From: Linum tenue
Taxonomy: Eukaryota; Streptophyta; Magnoliopsida; Malpighiales; Linaceae
Direction: 5' to 3'
Assembly: GCA_946122785.1 (NCBI GenBank)
Contig: CAMGYJ010000008.1
Coordinates: forward strand, 14,657,475 to 14,721,474
Length of the DNA stretch: 64,000 nt
Shown here: positions 44,749 to 56,470 of the stretch, one piece after another
Position numbering within the stretch: the stretch's first letter is position 1
How the letters are laid out: every line of letters begins with the position of its first letter
The notes under the pieces: generated by a model
What the model saw: the letters and a program-made list of their open reading frames with translations, nothing else
Database searches by the model: none
Told to the model about the DNA's origin: nothing
Program-made: the position numbers and the translations under genes

Positions 44749-45158
44749 GTGGCGTATTCGGTGCACCCACTTTTTCGGGTGCACTCAGTGCACCCGCCTC
44801 ATAATTATCATTCTGACCATTCGATTCATGTCAAAACGGTATCAATTGTTGCTTATGATATTATGAACAAGAAGCACATGAATTTTGATAAAAAATCATT
44901 CAAAATTTACTTTAATTCGAAGGATTTAGGATTTAGGGATTTAGGGTTAGGGATTAGGTTTACAATTTTGTATTTTGGGTTGGGATTCAAAATTGAAGGT
45001 TAAGGGGTTAGGGTAATAGATTGATTTGTTATGATTCTATGCCATATCATCATATTAGATTGAGAGTACTAATTAAAGTTCAAAATTTGATGTAATATGG
45101 ACATTTTTAGAGTGGTGCACTGAGCGCACCCAAAAAAGTGAGTGCGCCGAAGTAGCCA

Positions 45159-45159
<1 letters not shown>
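44749..45159. mobile_element. MITE with ~45-bp inverted ends in a TA-repeat target
   Basis: Left end (from 44749) GTGGCGTATTCGGTGCACCC and right end, inverted, GTGGCTACTTCGGCGCACTC. The similarity continues for about 45 bp at roughly 85%. It lies between TA runs, so its target duplication cannot be read. Inside is a TTTAGGG-like stretch (44925-45020). Superfamily not assigned. Confidence 0.7.
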
Positions 45160-45160
<1 letters not shown>

Positions 45161-45204
<44 letters not shown>

Positions 45205-45232
45205 CAGTATTCACCATATATATATATATATA
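45161..45232. repeat. (TA)n microsatellites
   Basis: Two TA runs separated by CACACCAGTATTCACC, next to the MITE; another TA run precedes the MITE (44731-44748). Confidence 0.9.
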
Positions 45233-45746
45233 AAGTTTACGTGACTTGCCCTATTATTTTTTCATCTTTCCCACCAAGAACAAAGGTTTAATTTGTGTTG
45301 ACAAATGACAACTGTCATTAAATTGAATCACATAATAGTCTCACTGTCTCGGTAGATAAGTAGAAATCCTAGGAGGGTTATCAAAAAATTTTACATTTGA
45401 TTGATGTATATAAAAAATATATATAGATAACACATACATATGAAAAACGAGAGAAGAGAATATGAGATGATAGACGAGAGGTTAGGGTATTAGGGATTCG
45501 TTTTACTTTTCTGGTCTCTCTGCCTTTAAGTTGAAGCAAGTAAACAACAAGTTCGAGTTACAAATTAATTACGTGGACTAGCTGGTTTCTGTGCTTGTCT
45601 TTCCAAAACATGTTTTTTAAACATGTTTTTGTTAACTGAATTTTAAAATAAGAAGTTAGATTGTAATTAATGGTTCACAACTTAGTAAGACCATCCTTAA
45701 AATTTATTTTAGGTCAACGTATACATAAAATTCACTTAATGTATAG

Positions 45747-45972
45747 CATAGTTAGTAAAATATGGTACAGGAAAGTCAAGCATAAAATACTTATGGGTAT
45801 TATACTTCGTCTCTTAGTTAATGTTACATTTAATAGTACATTAATAGTAATAAATATATAAAACTAATTACTTTTATAAATAAATCAATATGTAAAAACA
45901 ATAAAGTTAATAATTCATTTCATTAAATACGGATATTAAACGTGTTATTAAACAGAGTATTTACTAACTATG
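45747..45972. mobile_element. CATAGTTAGTAAAATA MITE, copy 1, perfect 8-bp duplication
   Basis: The 226-bp element begins CATAGTTAGTAAAATATGG and ends TATTTACTAACTATG. ATGTATAG flanks it (45739-45746 and 45973-45980). It is related to 51964-52291 over most of its length. The 8-bp duplication suggests a hAT transposase. It is nested in the 4.8-kb element. Confidence 0.9.
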
Positions 45973-45974
45973 AT

Positions 45975-46330
45975 GTATAGGGTATACGGTAGTGGGCTCG
46001 TTGTTTAGAGTTTGGAGGATTAGGACGTATGTTCTTCTCAATAACTGAATACAAAATTTACTTAACTAACATTCTTCACATATCATACACTATAGTTTAT
46101 ACTTTATACCAACCATTTCATAATACATAACTATAGTTCATGGTTTAAGGTTAGTGTATAGGGTATACGGTAGTGGACTCGTGGTTTAGAGTTTGGAGTC
46201 ATAGGACGTCTGTTCTTCTCAATAACCGAATATAAAATTAACTCAACTTACATTCTTCACACAACATACGTTATAGCTTATACCAACAATTTCATAACAT
46301 ATAACTATAGTATAGGATATAGCCGAATAA
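45975..46330. repeat. Direct duplication, ~180-bp unit
   Basis: The block with TATAGGGTATACGGTAGTGG...GTTCTTCTCAATAAC...CATTCTTCACA occurs twice (start near 45976 and near 46156) with modest divergence. Confidence 0.85.
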
Positions 46331-46439
46331 GGCCATGGTCTAGAGTTCAGTGTTTGCCTGTTTGGGTTATGGACTTATAGTTAAGGGTTGAGGTTAGTTG
46401 TAGGGTTAATTACTTAATGTTGTGATTTAGGATAATGTA

Positions 46440-46560
46440 TGGTTGATGGTTAAGGTTAGTTTTAGGTTTCAGATTTAAAATAGTGTTATAGGGTTAGGAT
46501 TTAGGGTTTAGGGTTTCTTCATGGTTGGGTTTAGGGTTAGGGTTTCTTCATGGTTATGCT
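46440..46560. repeat. Telomere-like TTTAGGG/TTAGGG interstitial repeats
   Basis: Several TTAGGGTT and TTTAGGGTTT words are interspersed with TTCTTCATGG. They are too irregular for a telomere. Confidence 0.75.
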
Positions 46561-46799
46561 TTATGATAGATATTTTGGTTTTTATAGTTTATTAATTAAT
46601 TTGATTTTAACAATTAATTTAAAGACCATAGTTAATAATAAAAAATTACCTACAGTATCTAATACGGTAGCCAATATTATCATACAGTAGGTAACTAGCT
46701 ATTAGGAGGAATTACAGTAATTATTGTTCTTGAAATACTAAGCTGAAGTTTTACGACAGCCTTTACTTTTTTTATATAATAAACTTTATCTTCATATGT

Positions 46800-48260
46800 T
46801 TTTGTTGGCCATCCTAAAAATTGGAATGGGTTTGCTAAAAGAGCTCGATCCGGGTCACGTAGTGGGAGACATTGTTTCCTCCGCCGATATTATTTAATCA
46901 ACGACTGTTATGAAGGATTTGTTTTAGACGTGGATAGCTGACTTGGATATGCCTTCGTTTTGTGGAAAAAATCTTCCTTCCTTATCTCTTCGTAGATCGC
47001 AGGCCATTCACTCTCCACCTCCATCAAACTTGAACTCCTTAATCGATTACCTCCTAGCCTGCAAATCGTTTTCCAGTGGTAATCTCCAAAGATCTCCATC
47101 ATTTCTATCCCTACTCCCTAGCATCTCCAACCGTCTCCAGCACGACTCTTCTCTTCCCTTTCCCTTATCCTTTTCTGCGCATTCTCTCTCAATCGGTAAA
47201 GAAAAAACCCCTCCCTTTCACTCTCAATCGGCCATCGCGCTCCGGTGGTGTCCGTGCCCCACACGATTCTTCTCCTTCTCCTTCCTCTCCGCCGCCTTGT
47301 TGCCGTCGTTGTTGTTATTGACGGAATCGTGGTTGAAATCGTGACTCGACGAAGCAGAAGAAGAACAAGAAGCAGAGGACGGCACGGAAGCAGAGAGTAG
47401 CTGGGCTGCGTGGTTGATGCGGAAGAGGCCAAACCCTAGAAGTCAAGTCCAATCCCAGCTTCCCTCGTCGTCAGCCGCAGGCTCCGGGTTTCCCTCGCCA
47501 TGTAATTCTTTTCCGTTCTCTCCTTGTTTCTCATGGTCTTTGTCTCGGCTGGTTTTTTCTTTATTATTCAGGTTCAGATCTGACCTTTTGTTCATTGTTC
47601 TTTATTTAATTTAATTTTCATCTTCATAAAAAAAAGGGACCAGAGGAGTTTGAGGAAGTTGCATTTTTGGGGGTGGAGGCTACTCCAGCCTTCGGGGTAA
47701 GAGAACAATCCGGACAGAGTCCAGGAATTGTCGGCAGTATATATCCCTTTCCCTTGTTGGCAAACTGATAGATGGATGAACAGAGCATTTAGGTTTGAAC
47801 ATGCAATCACCATCTATTCAACTGGCGAAAGAAGAACATGCAACTATTGAAAAACTTCAGACAACATGAAATCACCATCTATGAGATCGGAAGACCATCC
47901 AACTAATGGAACACCAGATTTTCACAACTCCAGACTATAATTGATGAGATCTAATCTAAGGAAACAGAAAACTAAGATTTCTTCATTTCAAATCACCATC
48001 GATGAAAGCCTTATGCCATCGTTGGAGAGCCAGGGAACTCCGAGAGGGAGACCGTAGGAGGGAATGGAAAGAAAATCACAAACTTGAATTAAACATAGAT
48101 GTAGAGATAACATAGATTGAAATGAATGGAGTGGCGGAAGATGGAAGCGAAATTGAAGAGGAAAAGGAAAAGGTAAGAGTGATAGGGTTAATTAGGTCTT
48201 GTGCGGGTCATTAGACTACCACGTCGGCACGTCCTATTAGAATTAAAAATATTAAGAATT
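46800..48260. other. GC-richer interior of the large hAT element, no gene recognised
   Basis: Open frames on both strands at 46943-47344 (plus) and 47118-47432 (minus) are Ser/Leu- or Arg-rich without domain signatures. CT-rich tracts and the AACCCTAG phrase near 47440 resemble 5' UTR DNA, so this may be a captured promoter/first-exon piece; no parent gene is evident. Confidence 0.35.
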
Positions 48261-48899
48261 AAAAAAATAATAGCGAGAAATTAGATAATAATACAAGTAT
48301 ACAACTAAAAGGGACTTCTTATTTATCTAAATAAAACATTAACTAATTCAAATATTCAACAAGTTTTCTGTACGAAATAAATTAAGGTTCACACAAATGA
48401 CCCTAAACATTTCCACATTGAAACCTTTTGAACTAGAAACATCAGTGAAAAGTTCTGAAACACTCGTATGATTTTGCTCCTATAGTGACAATATTTTATT
48501 ACTTAAAATTATTAATTTAGTATAAAAACGACGCTCTCATCACGCTCTTATTATCAAGTCTTTGAGAAATAGACGCTCTCGCGCTCTCGCACCCACTACC
48601 GCTCTCGCTCCCGCTCCACGAATTGGTTACTTAAGTCTCAACTATCAAGACTCAAGAGATTGTTTCATAGGTTTATGATCAAGCAAGTTGTCAGCTTTTT
48701 AATTTCTTATGTTGGTTTTGTAACCTTAATGAATCCTCTGCAACATCAAACTTGTTTATGATATATTCAAGCAAAATCTAGTCACTCATTTGTTTAATAA
48801 TGTACATTCATGTTTTTTTCATTGCAATATGGTGATCGGTGAGTTTGTTTTAAATTAGTGTAATAACTAATTATAAAAAAAACTCGATGGTTTGGACCG

Positions 48900-49165
48900 A
48901 ACAACCCGCAACCCGACCCGTTGTAACCCGCAATCCGATCAACCCGAACCCGATTGATCCGCAACCCGATAAACCCGTAACCCGACTGATCCGCAACCCG
49001 ATCAACCCGAACCCGATTTGCGCGTAACCCGATCAACCCGAACCCGATCAACCCGCAACCCGATCAATCCGAACCCGCTTGACCCGCAACCCGCTTGACC
49101 CGCAACCCGATTAACCCGTGACCCGAATGAACCCGAACCGAACCCGCCCGAACCCGCCCGATTGA
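48900..49165 (+). repeat. Right subterminal ACCCG minisatellite
   Basis: Units such as GATCAACCCGAACCCGATT and ACCCGCAACCCGATCA repeat over about 265 bp, on the same strand as the left array at 44421-44680. Confidence 0.9.
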
Positions 49166-49194
49166 CACCTATAGTCGTAGGTGTTTGTTGGGAT

Positions 49195-49984
49195 TCGGGC
49201 TGCAAATGGGTTCAACTGCTCAAGAGTGGTTTGGTGTTTTAGTAGAAAAAAGCTTGCTCGAAATTCAGTTTATTTACTAACGAGTCGAGTTTGACTTAAA
49301 AATCTTATTCAGCTAGTGAGGCTCACGAGTTTGTTCGATTCGGTGGCTCTTTGAGTTTAACAGGTGAGCCGAGCTAGCTCGATTGTGTGGTAGTGAGCCA
49401 ACCAACTAGTGTAGTATTACTATTACCGAATCGAACTATAGCTTATGAGTTGGTTTGTTGATAGTTCATAAATTTGTTAGTTTGTACATTGATAATATAT
49501 AATGGTTAAAGAGTTTGGGTATATGACCAAATATGTATCAATTACAATTTTGAAAGGGAAATCATTTATTATAGATTGCTATGCTATTAACTACGATTAA
49601 ATAACATGATATGAGCTAGTTAGAAATTATGAACTAAACATGATTCCAACACAGTATATAAGCTTGGAATCAATTATTCATGAAAAATTTACTATCATTC
49701 TTCTTTTATCATATTAATCACATTTATCATATATGATATACAAATATTAGAGTATAGAATTTATAAATTGTTTTAGAGTTTAAGTTAGTAGTTCAACCAT
49801 ATAGAATCATAAACAAACTGAGCTTGAGTAGATCGAGTTTGTGAGCTCATTACTGGGCCGAGGTAGAATCGAGTTTGAGCCAATGTTTTATCGAACGAGC
49901 TGAGCCTGAGCTCAACTCATTTTCTAATGAGTTGGGCCTGAGCTAAGCCAATACTCGACTTAGGTCGACTGGTTTGTAGCCCTG
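49195..49984. mobile_element. hAT-type MITE, near-perfect 8-bp duplication
   Basis: Starts TCGGGCTGCAAATGGG and ends CTGGTTTGTAGCCCTG, imperfect inverted partners. GTTGGGAT (49187-49194) and GTTGGGCT (49985-49992) differ at one base. Both arms hold GAGCTGAGCCTGAGCTC-type words. No coding capacity. Confidence 0.8.
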
Positions 49985-49992
49985 GTTGGGCT

Positions 49993-51955
49993 ATACCCAC
50001 TGGCGATGTAAACTAGTAGAATTGCACCCAACATTCCTAATTCTCAACTTCATCCTTTGCGGGTCGTCTAATGAATCATGGAGGCTCTGTTCCAAATTTG
50101 AATTGTGGTTCAATTTTTTTATGCATAATAAAATGAAGATGATCTTAACATTGTTATTTAAAAAGTAATATCTACCTAGCATTATTTGAAATAAAGTAGC
50201 CTATTAGGTTTTCAAATTTTGTATTTTTCAGGAGTTTTTTCAACCATTGTTGGTACTAATTCATTAAGTCTTTCTTGTGTCATTTAAGAACATATGTAGG
50301 ACTTTAGAACACAACATAACTTTAACCATCAATATGCATGCCTCATAATAATTATCATACTTAAACTCATCGTCATGCTCATAATCTATTAATTATATAC
50401 CACAAGAATTAACTAACAGATCGAGAGTTCAGACCCCCTAATATTTGGAAGCTCTATATCGGAGGACCTCCCAACACATCCTAGTGACCCCGTCCTTTGA
50501 TAATTGATGTCGGTCTTCTAGATGAACAGTGGGTCAATTATCCAAGGGAGACTAGTGGATATAACAGTACTACGATGTTCGTCAGAGTTTCTTCCGGCTT
50601 AGTATCGTCGTCCCATGTCATGAATGTTTCCTAATCTAGGAAAGAATACATGATCAAATAAAAAAAGGGAAGAACCAACCATTGTAGTTTGAAGCAAATT
50701 AGGAGAGAATTGAAAGATCTTTTTGATGATTAATGAGAGTTTTTTAAGGCATGAAACTTTCGAGGAAAAAGAGGAAACTTTACGTATTGACATTTAATTT
50801 GATATATTTTGGAACAAAACAATTGAGACATATATTATTATTTTATATTATTAGAGTAGTCTTTGATAGTACATAAGATATATCATGGTGGCATAAAAGT
50901 ATATCATGGTGATTGTATACCAGAGACATAGTTTTATAGTGATATTTTGTCTTGAATTTTTTTTTGAAATATATCGATTCAAATTTTGTACATCACTATG
51001 AACCTGTTCCTTCTACACAAAGTTTATTGAAATTTGATTTTGAAATGAGCGTGATACATAGTGATACCAGGTGGTGACGACTGACGAGTGGTAATGGACG
51101 ACATGATTTTTCCCCCTCAAATTATGTGAAAATGGATATAATTTTATATATCACAATGAATTTGTTCAATATGTGCAAAAATATTTCAAAATTCAAATTA
51201 AAGCAAAGAAAATTTAATCCGATATAAAAATTAAAAGATAATTTTTTAATCTCTCCACTTACATATAACTTACTCAAAAATCAAAATGAATGAATTCGAT
51301 CTAATTATACACAATCACATAACCAATAATTACCTAGAACCTCACAGCCTATATTTCTATGACCCCTCTCCTTTCCCATTGCGAATATATATCACAATCG
51401 TTGCTTGTATAAAATATCATTATTTCGAATATGCGTGTATTCCAAACAAAAGCATCCACATTCAAAATCTCATATTGCAGAGGAGAGGACCATAAGATCT
51501 GATTTTATCTCTTTACAATATTCTGCCTTTCCTTTTCAAAGTTTAGATTACACAATAATAATAATAATAATAATAATAATTTTGTAAATCAATGTATAAA
51601 TTTTGTAATTGTTTTTGTAAACTCATATTTTAATACAATTTACGTAATCCTTAAATTATTGATTGGCTGACGGCAGCACGGTCTCCTCTCAACTAGTGGC
51701 TGGCTGGGTTTACGAGTGAGTAGATCCATTTCTTTTTCTCTATTCTCATTCATTATAGGCGTCATGCGTGACAGAAGATAAGTAAGTAATGGCTGGCTTG
51801 AATGTTTGGATACCTAAAATATCAACAGTCTCACCCTTGTTGCTTTCTCAAGACAACTAAATTGCTGATTCTTGCAACCGACCCTATTTCTTCTCTCTGA
51901 GCAATCAGGTGGCTTGGAAGAAGGGATCACACAGATCGTCCGACTTACGTCCTCA
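49993..51955. other. AT-rich intergenic DNA with an old repeat and an (AAT)n run
   Basis: No gene supported. 50820-51190 resembles 9010-9260 (inverted). An AAT microsatellite lies at about 51551-51581. Confidence 0.45.
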
Positions 51956-51963
51956 TTCGTAGT

Positions 51964-52291
51964 CATAGTTAGTAAAATACGGTACATGTAAGTGATGCGT
52001 AAGATATGTATCGATAATTAAATTTGTCTCTAACTAATGGTACGACTAATAGTACGTAAAAAATATATGAAATTAGTTATGTAACAAATAAATGTGTAAA
52101 TTATGTATAAATAATCAATTCAATTCATTAATACATGTATACTGATTATATATATACATATTTAGTACAGAAGACATCAAATAGACGGAGAAAATGAAAC
52201 AATTTGACAATAGTACGAAACATAAGTTTTAAATGCATAAAATACATATTCCCATGTATATGCGTAATAAACAAAGTATTTATTAGCTGTG
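51964..52291. mobile_element. CATAGTTAGTAAAATA MITE, copy 2, perfect 8-bp duplication
   Basis: The 328-bp element begins CATAGTTAGTAAAATACGG and ends GTATTTATTAGCTGTG. TTCGTAGT flanks it (51956-51963 and 52292-52299). Same family as 45747-45972, with extra internal sequence. Confidence 0.9.
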
Positions 52292-52310
52292 TTCGTAGTA
52301 CATTGGAGAA

Positions 52311-52665
52311 CGAGTCACAGAGGAGTGGCAGAGTCACTTGGGGCCAAAGGAGGTAATTTGCACCACCTTGGCCCAAAAAATGCAGTAGTAACAAAAACTG
52401 GAGTAGTAAATTTTTAATTTCATTGTGAATTGAACACAGAATCTCTATATTATTGTCAACCATTTTTATGAAAAACAATGTTTTGTAATTTCTATTTAAC
52501 TTGTAATTAGTATATCTATAACTAGGTTTAATATTAAGAAAAAACTAAAAATTTTATGGTGTTTATTGCTACCCGTTGTAAGTGCAAGTGTTGAAAGATC
52601 ACTTACTACAATGAACAACATGAAGAAGCACTTCGCAATAATGCATTTAAAGTCTACCTTCTAGG
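52311..52665 (+). pseudogene. hAT element remnant with transposase C-terminal coding piece
   Basis: A hAT-like end (AGTGGCAGAGTCACTTGGGG) near 52322 is followed at 52555 by an open segment reading LLPVVSASVERSLTTMNNMK. This is the conserved start of the hAT dimerisation domain. It ends at a TAG near 52663. No right terminus was found. The coding-strand direction is plus. Confidence 0.7.
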
Positions 52666-52945
52666 TAGAAGCGATAAGATGGGTAAAAGCAGAAGCGTAA
52701 AAGCAAAGTGTCACTTCGACTTATTCTGCAAAAGTTGTAGCAGCTAGGGGAATCGGAAGAAGAGGATACTAGAGGCAACATTATTTGAGCTTCCGGAGAA
52801 TACACTCGCTTCTGGATGATTGTGCGACATGTTCTATTTTTAGATGTAGAGAGAAGAGGAGAATGGAGGAGAAGCGGCAACGTAGTAGGGATTATGAATT
52901 TGTAAAAGGAAAGGCCGAAAGTACAACTCAACATAATTAAAACTA

Positions 52946-53943
52946 GGGTTAATATATTTGTATGGTCTGAACTTTGACCAAAATAAACATATTGGCAAAT
53001 CTTTTCGATATATAACATTCTGGCCCAAACTATACATCAAAATAACGAAATTGGCCAAACCCAATATATAACATCCTGGCCCAAACTATATCATCAATTT
53101 TCAGTTAATTTTTTTTTATAATTTCCACCTACTATCATTTTCTTTTTCATTTTGAACAGAATTTATAAATGTTTTTTGGGGAAAGAAGAACATTTTTTTT
53201 GTTGTTGTTGAAGGAAGCCTCTAAAAGATCACTTCTTGAGGCTGCCCCTGACGCCAGGACGTGGTTTCCCGGACTAGCTATCAGCAACGGCTGCAGGCGC
53301 GGTGGCGTGCAAATTTTGGATCTTATTGTCCTCGAATGGGATCTTAGGGTGGCGAGCATCGTGATGGATCTGCATCGATTTCACATAAGGACCCGTGACT
53401 TTGCAGTGCGGGCACTCTTATTTGGCGTGGCCTCCTTTGGTTTGCCCCGTCCTGTCGACCATCCCGGCTTTCCCTCCGCCTTTGTTCGTTAGTGCGGCTT
53501 CCGCCTTCGCTGCTATCTCCTTCGTCGTGTGCTTCTTCGGCTTTGCCTTCCCGGTCATGGTTCGATAGCGCGCGCGAGCCCGCTGCGGATTTGGTGGGAG
53601 AAAAGAGAAAAACCTAGGAAGTTGAAAACCCTAGAATTCGTCGACGATTGATTGGGAAAATGTGGAATTGGGGAAATAAGAGCTTTTTTTTTGTTTAAAA
53701 TGAAAGGAAAATTATAATAGGTGGAAATTATAAATATTTTCAATTGAAAATTGCTGAGTTGGCAGTGACGTGGCGCGTTGACCGTTAGTCAACGCATTTG
53801 ACCGTCCAAGTTAATGGTCAAACATCGGGTTTGACCAATTTCGTTATTTTGATGTATAGTTTAGGCCAGGATATTATAGATCGAAAAGAATGACCAAGAT
53901 GTTTATTTTGGTCAAAGTTCAGGCCATACAATTATATTAACCC
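52946..53943. mobile_element. Mutator-like element (copy E) carrying a captured gene copy
   Basis: Inverted ends GGGTTAATATATTTGTATGG and GGGTTAATATAATTGTATGG extend about 180 bp with the phrase GAACTTTGACCAAAATAAAC. TTAAAACTA (52937-52945) and TAAAAACTA (53944-53952) differ at one base. The core carries an intronless gene copy on the minus strand (53229-53558) with 5'-flank-like DNA. This is therefore a Pack-MULE. Confidence 0.9.
53229..53558 (-). pseudogene. Captured copy of a small plant zinc-finger protein gene, two stops
   Basis: From ATG at 53558 the minus strand encodes a 109-codon frame beginning MTGKAKPKKHTTKEIAAKAE. The middle holds a CX2C (ECPHCKV) and an HX4H (HHDARH) zinc-binding pair, and the end is PRPGVRGSLKK followed by TGA. 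This matches a conserved, small, soluble plant protein of unknown role with one C2H2-like finger. The frame is continuous over its entire length with no intron. Two in-frame stops occur, one just before the finger (HAK-stop-ECP) and one after VADS. The copy thus looks like nearly the whole coding region, acquired by the MULE and later disabled. The family is recognised from its motifs only. Confidence 0.8.
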
Positions 53944-53952
53944 TAAAAACTA

Positions 53953-55445
53953 TGTCAGTTTCTTCTTTTTTGGTAAGCAAAACCGATCCAAGCACAACCC
54001 AATATGATCCTATAACGAAAATACCTAAAGTTTAAAAGCTAGCTTCTACGACTTTTATTACACTTGAGATCTTTTACTTAGGTTTTTGTTTGGCTTTTGG
54101 TGCAAAAGCTACATATTTGGGAGTTCTAAAGCATAAAAGCCTATGCTTTTAAGCTAGCTTTTGACTGCATTGTTTTGAAGTCATATGAGTGATGAAATCT
54201 TGAATGATTTATTGATGGATGTACTTTAATAATGAATAATGATATCCCTCATAATTTGCATGATGAATGTATTTTAGAATATTTTTAAAATATGAAAACA
54301 CATCCTAAAATTTATGTTATATATTTTCAAATATGAAAATACATGCTAAAGAGAGCCACTGCAAATAAGTAACGAGTCAAATTGTCCCATCAAATAAATA
54401 TGCATTTCTCCCTAACCCAAGCAATAAGATTCATTTAATCAGTGTTATTAAGGCCGACCCCGCCCGGCCAGTCGGACCAATTAAATCGGCACCCGTCCGC
54501 CTATCTGGTTCGGTACACTCAATTAACAACAGCGGGAGGGAATGGTGGTTTTCAAGCGGCCGGAATGGTTGACCATTCGAGCCGATCGAACCGCCCGACC
54601 AGTTTTTACATTTGACCCATATGTTATTATAAAAAAAAAATCCAAAAATCAGACATGTTGGGTTTGAAAGCCGCTATAGCAGTGAGGCGCCGACGATCGA
54701 TCTCTATCCTTCATCGCCGTCGTCTTCACCATCCTTCAAAAGTGAGAGGCAGATCGAGAGTTTGAGAGACGAAACATAAAGGGTGATGGAGGTCAATCGT
54801 GTATTGTAGGAAGGGAGGAAGAAATTGAAAGATAGAGAGGAAGAATGATAAGAATTCGAGCTCGTGAAAATTTAGGTTCTTTTGTCAAAGTCGGGCAACT
54901 TTGATCTTTTTAGAGTTTTCTGAATTTTCTCTCAACAACTCAAAAAGTAAAGGATAGGGCGAAATTGCCGTGTAATCTCAACACGAAATCGAGAGAAGGC
55001 TCAAACAATATAAGGGTAGCAACTCGACCACAATCATGGGGAATACTTGATTGATACAGAGCTCGCTCGAATGCTGGAGATCCACCAACAAACAATGACA
55101 AAATTCACGAGTAAAAACTCAATGAACCGAAATGATTTTTTTTTCTATTCAACCTTCATCTCCCTCGAAATAGAGTATACAACCCTTTAAATAGGTTTGG
55201 AAAATAAATCTAATGAAAGTACAGATAAGGAAAAATAAACCTAAACAAAAAAGTAACTAAAACTCGTCAACCCAAAAATACTCTATCGGGTATTTTAACC
55301 CTCCTGACTGGGGGTCCTTCTGACCCAAATACCCTATCTCGAACCTTAGATCCTCTATAGGTGATTTTAACCCACATGATAGGGTATTTTTCCTGATCAC
55401 CATACGATCTTTAGGGTGCTTGTTTGGTGTCCAGGAAGTTTCAAT
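53953..55445. other. Intergenic, no gene recognised
   Basis: Includes a GC-rich patch at 54440-54600 (CCCGCCCGGCC...) and a 54800-54845 segment (GGAAGAAATTGAAAGATAGA) that recurs at 56430-56465. No coding region or element boundary could be supported. Confidence 0.4.
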
Positions 55446-55453
55446 CTTCTCAT

Positions 55454-56152
55454 CAGGGGCGGACCTAGGGCAAGGGGAGAGGTGTCGTCCGACACCCCTC
55501 CGTCCGAAAATTTTGTGAAGGACCTCCTTTTTTTGGTACAAATTTTTTTAATTTGGGATTTCCGACACCGCTCTAATAATTATAAGCGACACACTTTCAT
55601 TATACGACAATAGTTTTAATGTTATACAGTTATTCATCATAATTAGTAATTAACAATAATATGTAAAATAAAATAAGCATGCTTGTTTTAAGTAACCCAC
55701 AACCCAATTTAACTTGTCGATTTGTAGTTAATAGGTGAATTGCGTATATTTATGAGAGATTGTTGTTTGATTTTGGTTAATTTGATAGAACTAGAGAAAA
55801 AATGCTAATGATATTACTTTAGGCATACTTTATTTTTTCTAAAATAGCCGATTGGTAGCAAACTAATTTATTTTAACTTAATTTGATTTTAGACGTAGGT
55901 CGATTCTCTGTAGTTGAGTGACTAATTTATGAATGATTATGTAGCTGTGTATATCGAAAAATGTTTGATTTGCAACATAAACGATGAATGTATTTTTAAA
56001 AAATCTCAGGATATGAAAAATCGTCATAATTTGTAGTAAACATGACGTTATGAACTTATAAATGAATTTTCAGTAATTTTTATTTAATTATTTTATTTAT
56101 TATAATTCTTTATCGGCGACACCCTTCTTCAATAATCCTGGGTCCGCCACTG
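55454..56152. mobile_element. hAT element with perfect 8-bp target duplication CTTCTCAT
   Basis: Starts CAGGGGCGGACCTAGG and ends CCTGGGTCCGCCACTG, inverted partners of the CAGTGGCGGA type. CTTCTCAT flanks both sides (55446-55453 and 56153-56160). The 699-bp copy is a deletion derivative without transposase. Confidence 0.93.
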
Positions 56153-56470
56153 CTTCTCATCCAATGCCTTCACGATCTTTAACAAGACTTGTACTCTCAT
56201 TCCCAACACCTAGCTTTACTCGAATGTCTCCCAAACAAAACGAGTAAGCTCCCAAAGTAGGTACCTCGTAGTGTTTCTCAGAAATTTCAGCTTCTTCTTC
56301 CCTTGAGTTGGTTTTTTCTTTAAACATTAATGGAAATGGTTTTGGGCCACGATACAGGATCACATCAAAGAAAGTAGAAGTGAGATAATTGTTGGGCTTG
56401 TTTTGAATTCTGTTTCGTGTTATTTGCAGGAAGAGAGGAAGAAATTGAAAGATAGAAAGGATAGAGAGAG

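Larger units (their letters stand above)
44405..49173. mobile_element. 4.8-kb non-autonomous hAT-type element, 8-bp duplication GTCGTAGG
   Basis: Ends TATAGGTGTCAA and TTGACACCTATA are perfect 12-bp inverted repeats. GTCGTAGG flanks both sides (44397-44404 and 49174-49181). Just inside each end lies a minisatellite of ACCCGCAACCCG-type units, in direct rather than inverted orientation. The interior holds two MITEs (44749-45159, 45747-45972), a tandem duplication (45975-46330), telomere-like repeats and a GC-richer block (46930-47560), but no transposase motif. The size is large for a coding-free hAT. Confidence 0.85.

Noticed and set aside
46440..46560. True telomeric array
   Set aside because: Few and irregular TTTAGGG words broken by other sequence; interstitial and inside a hAT element.
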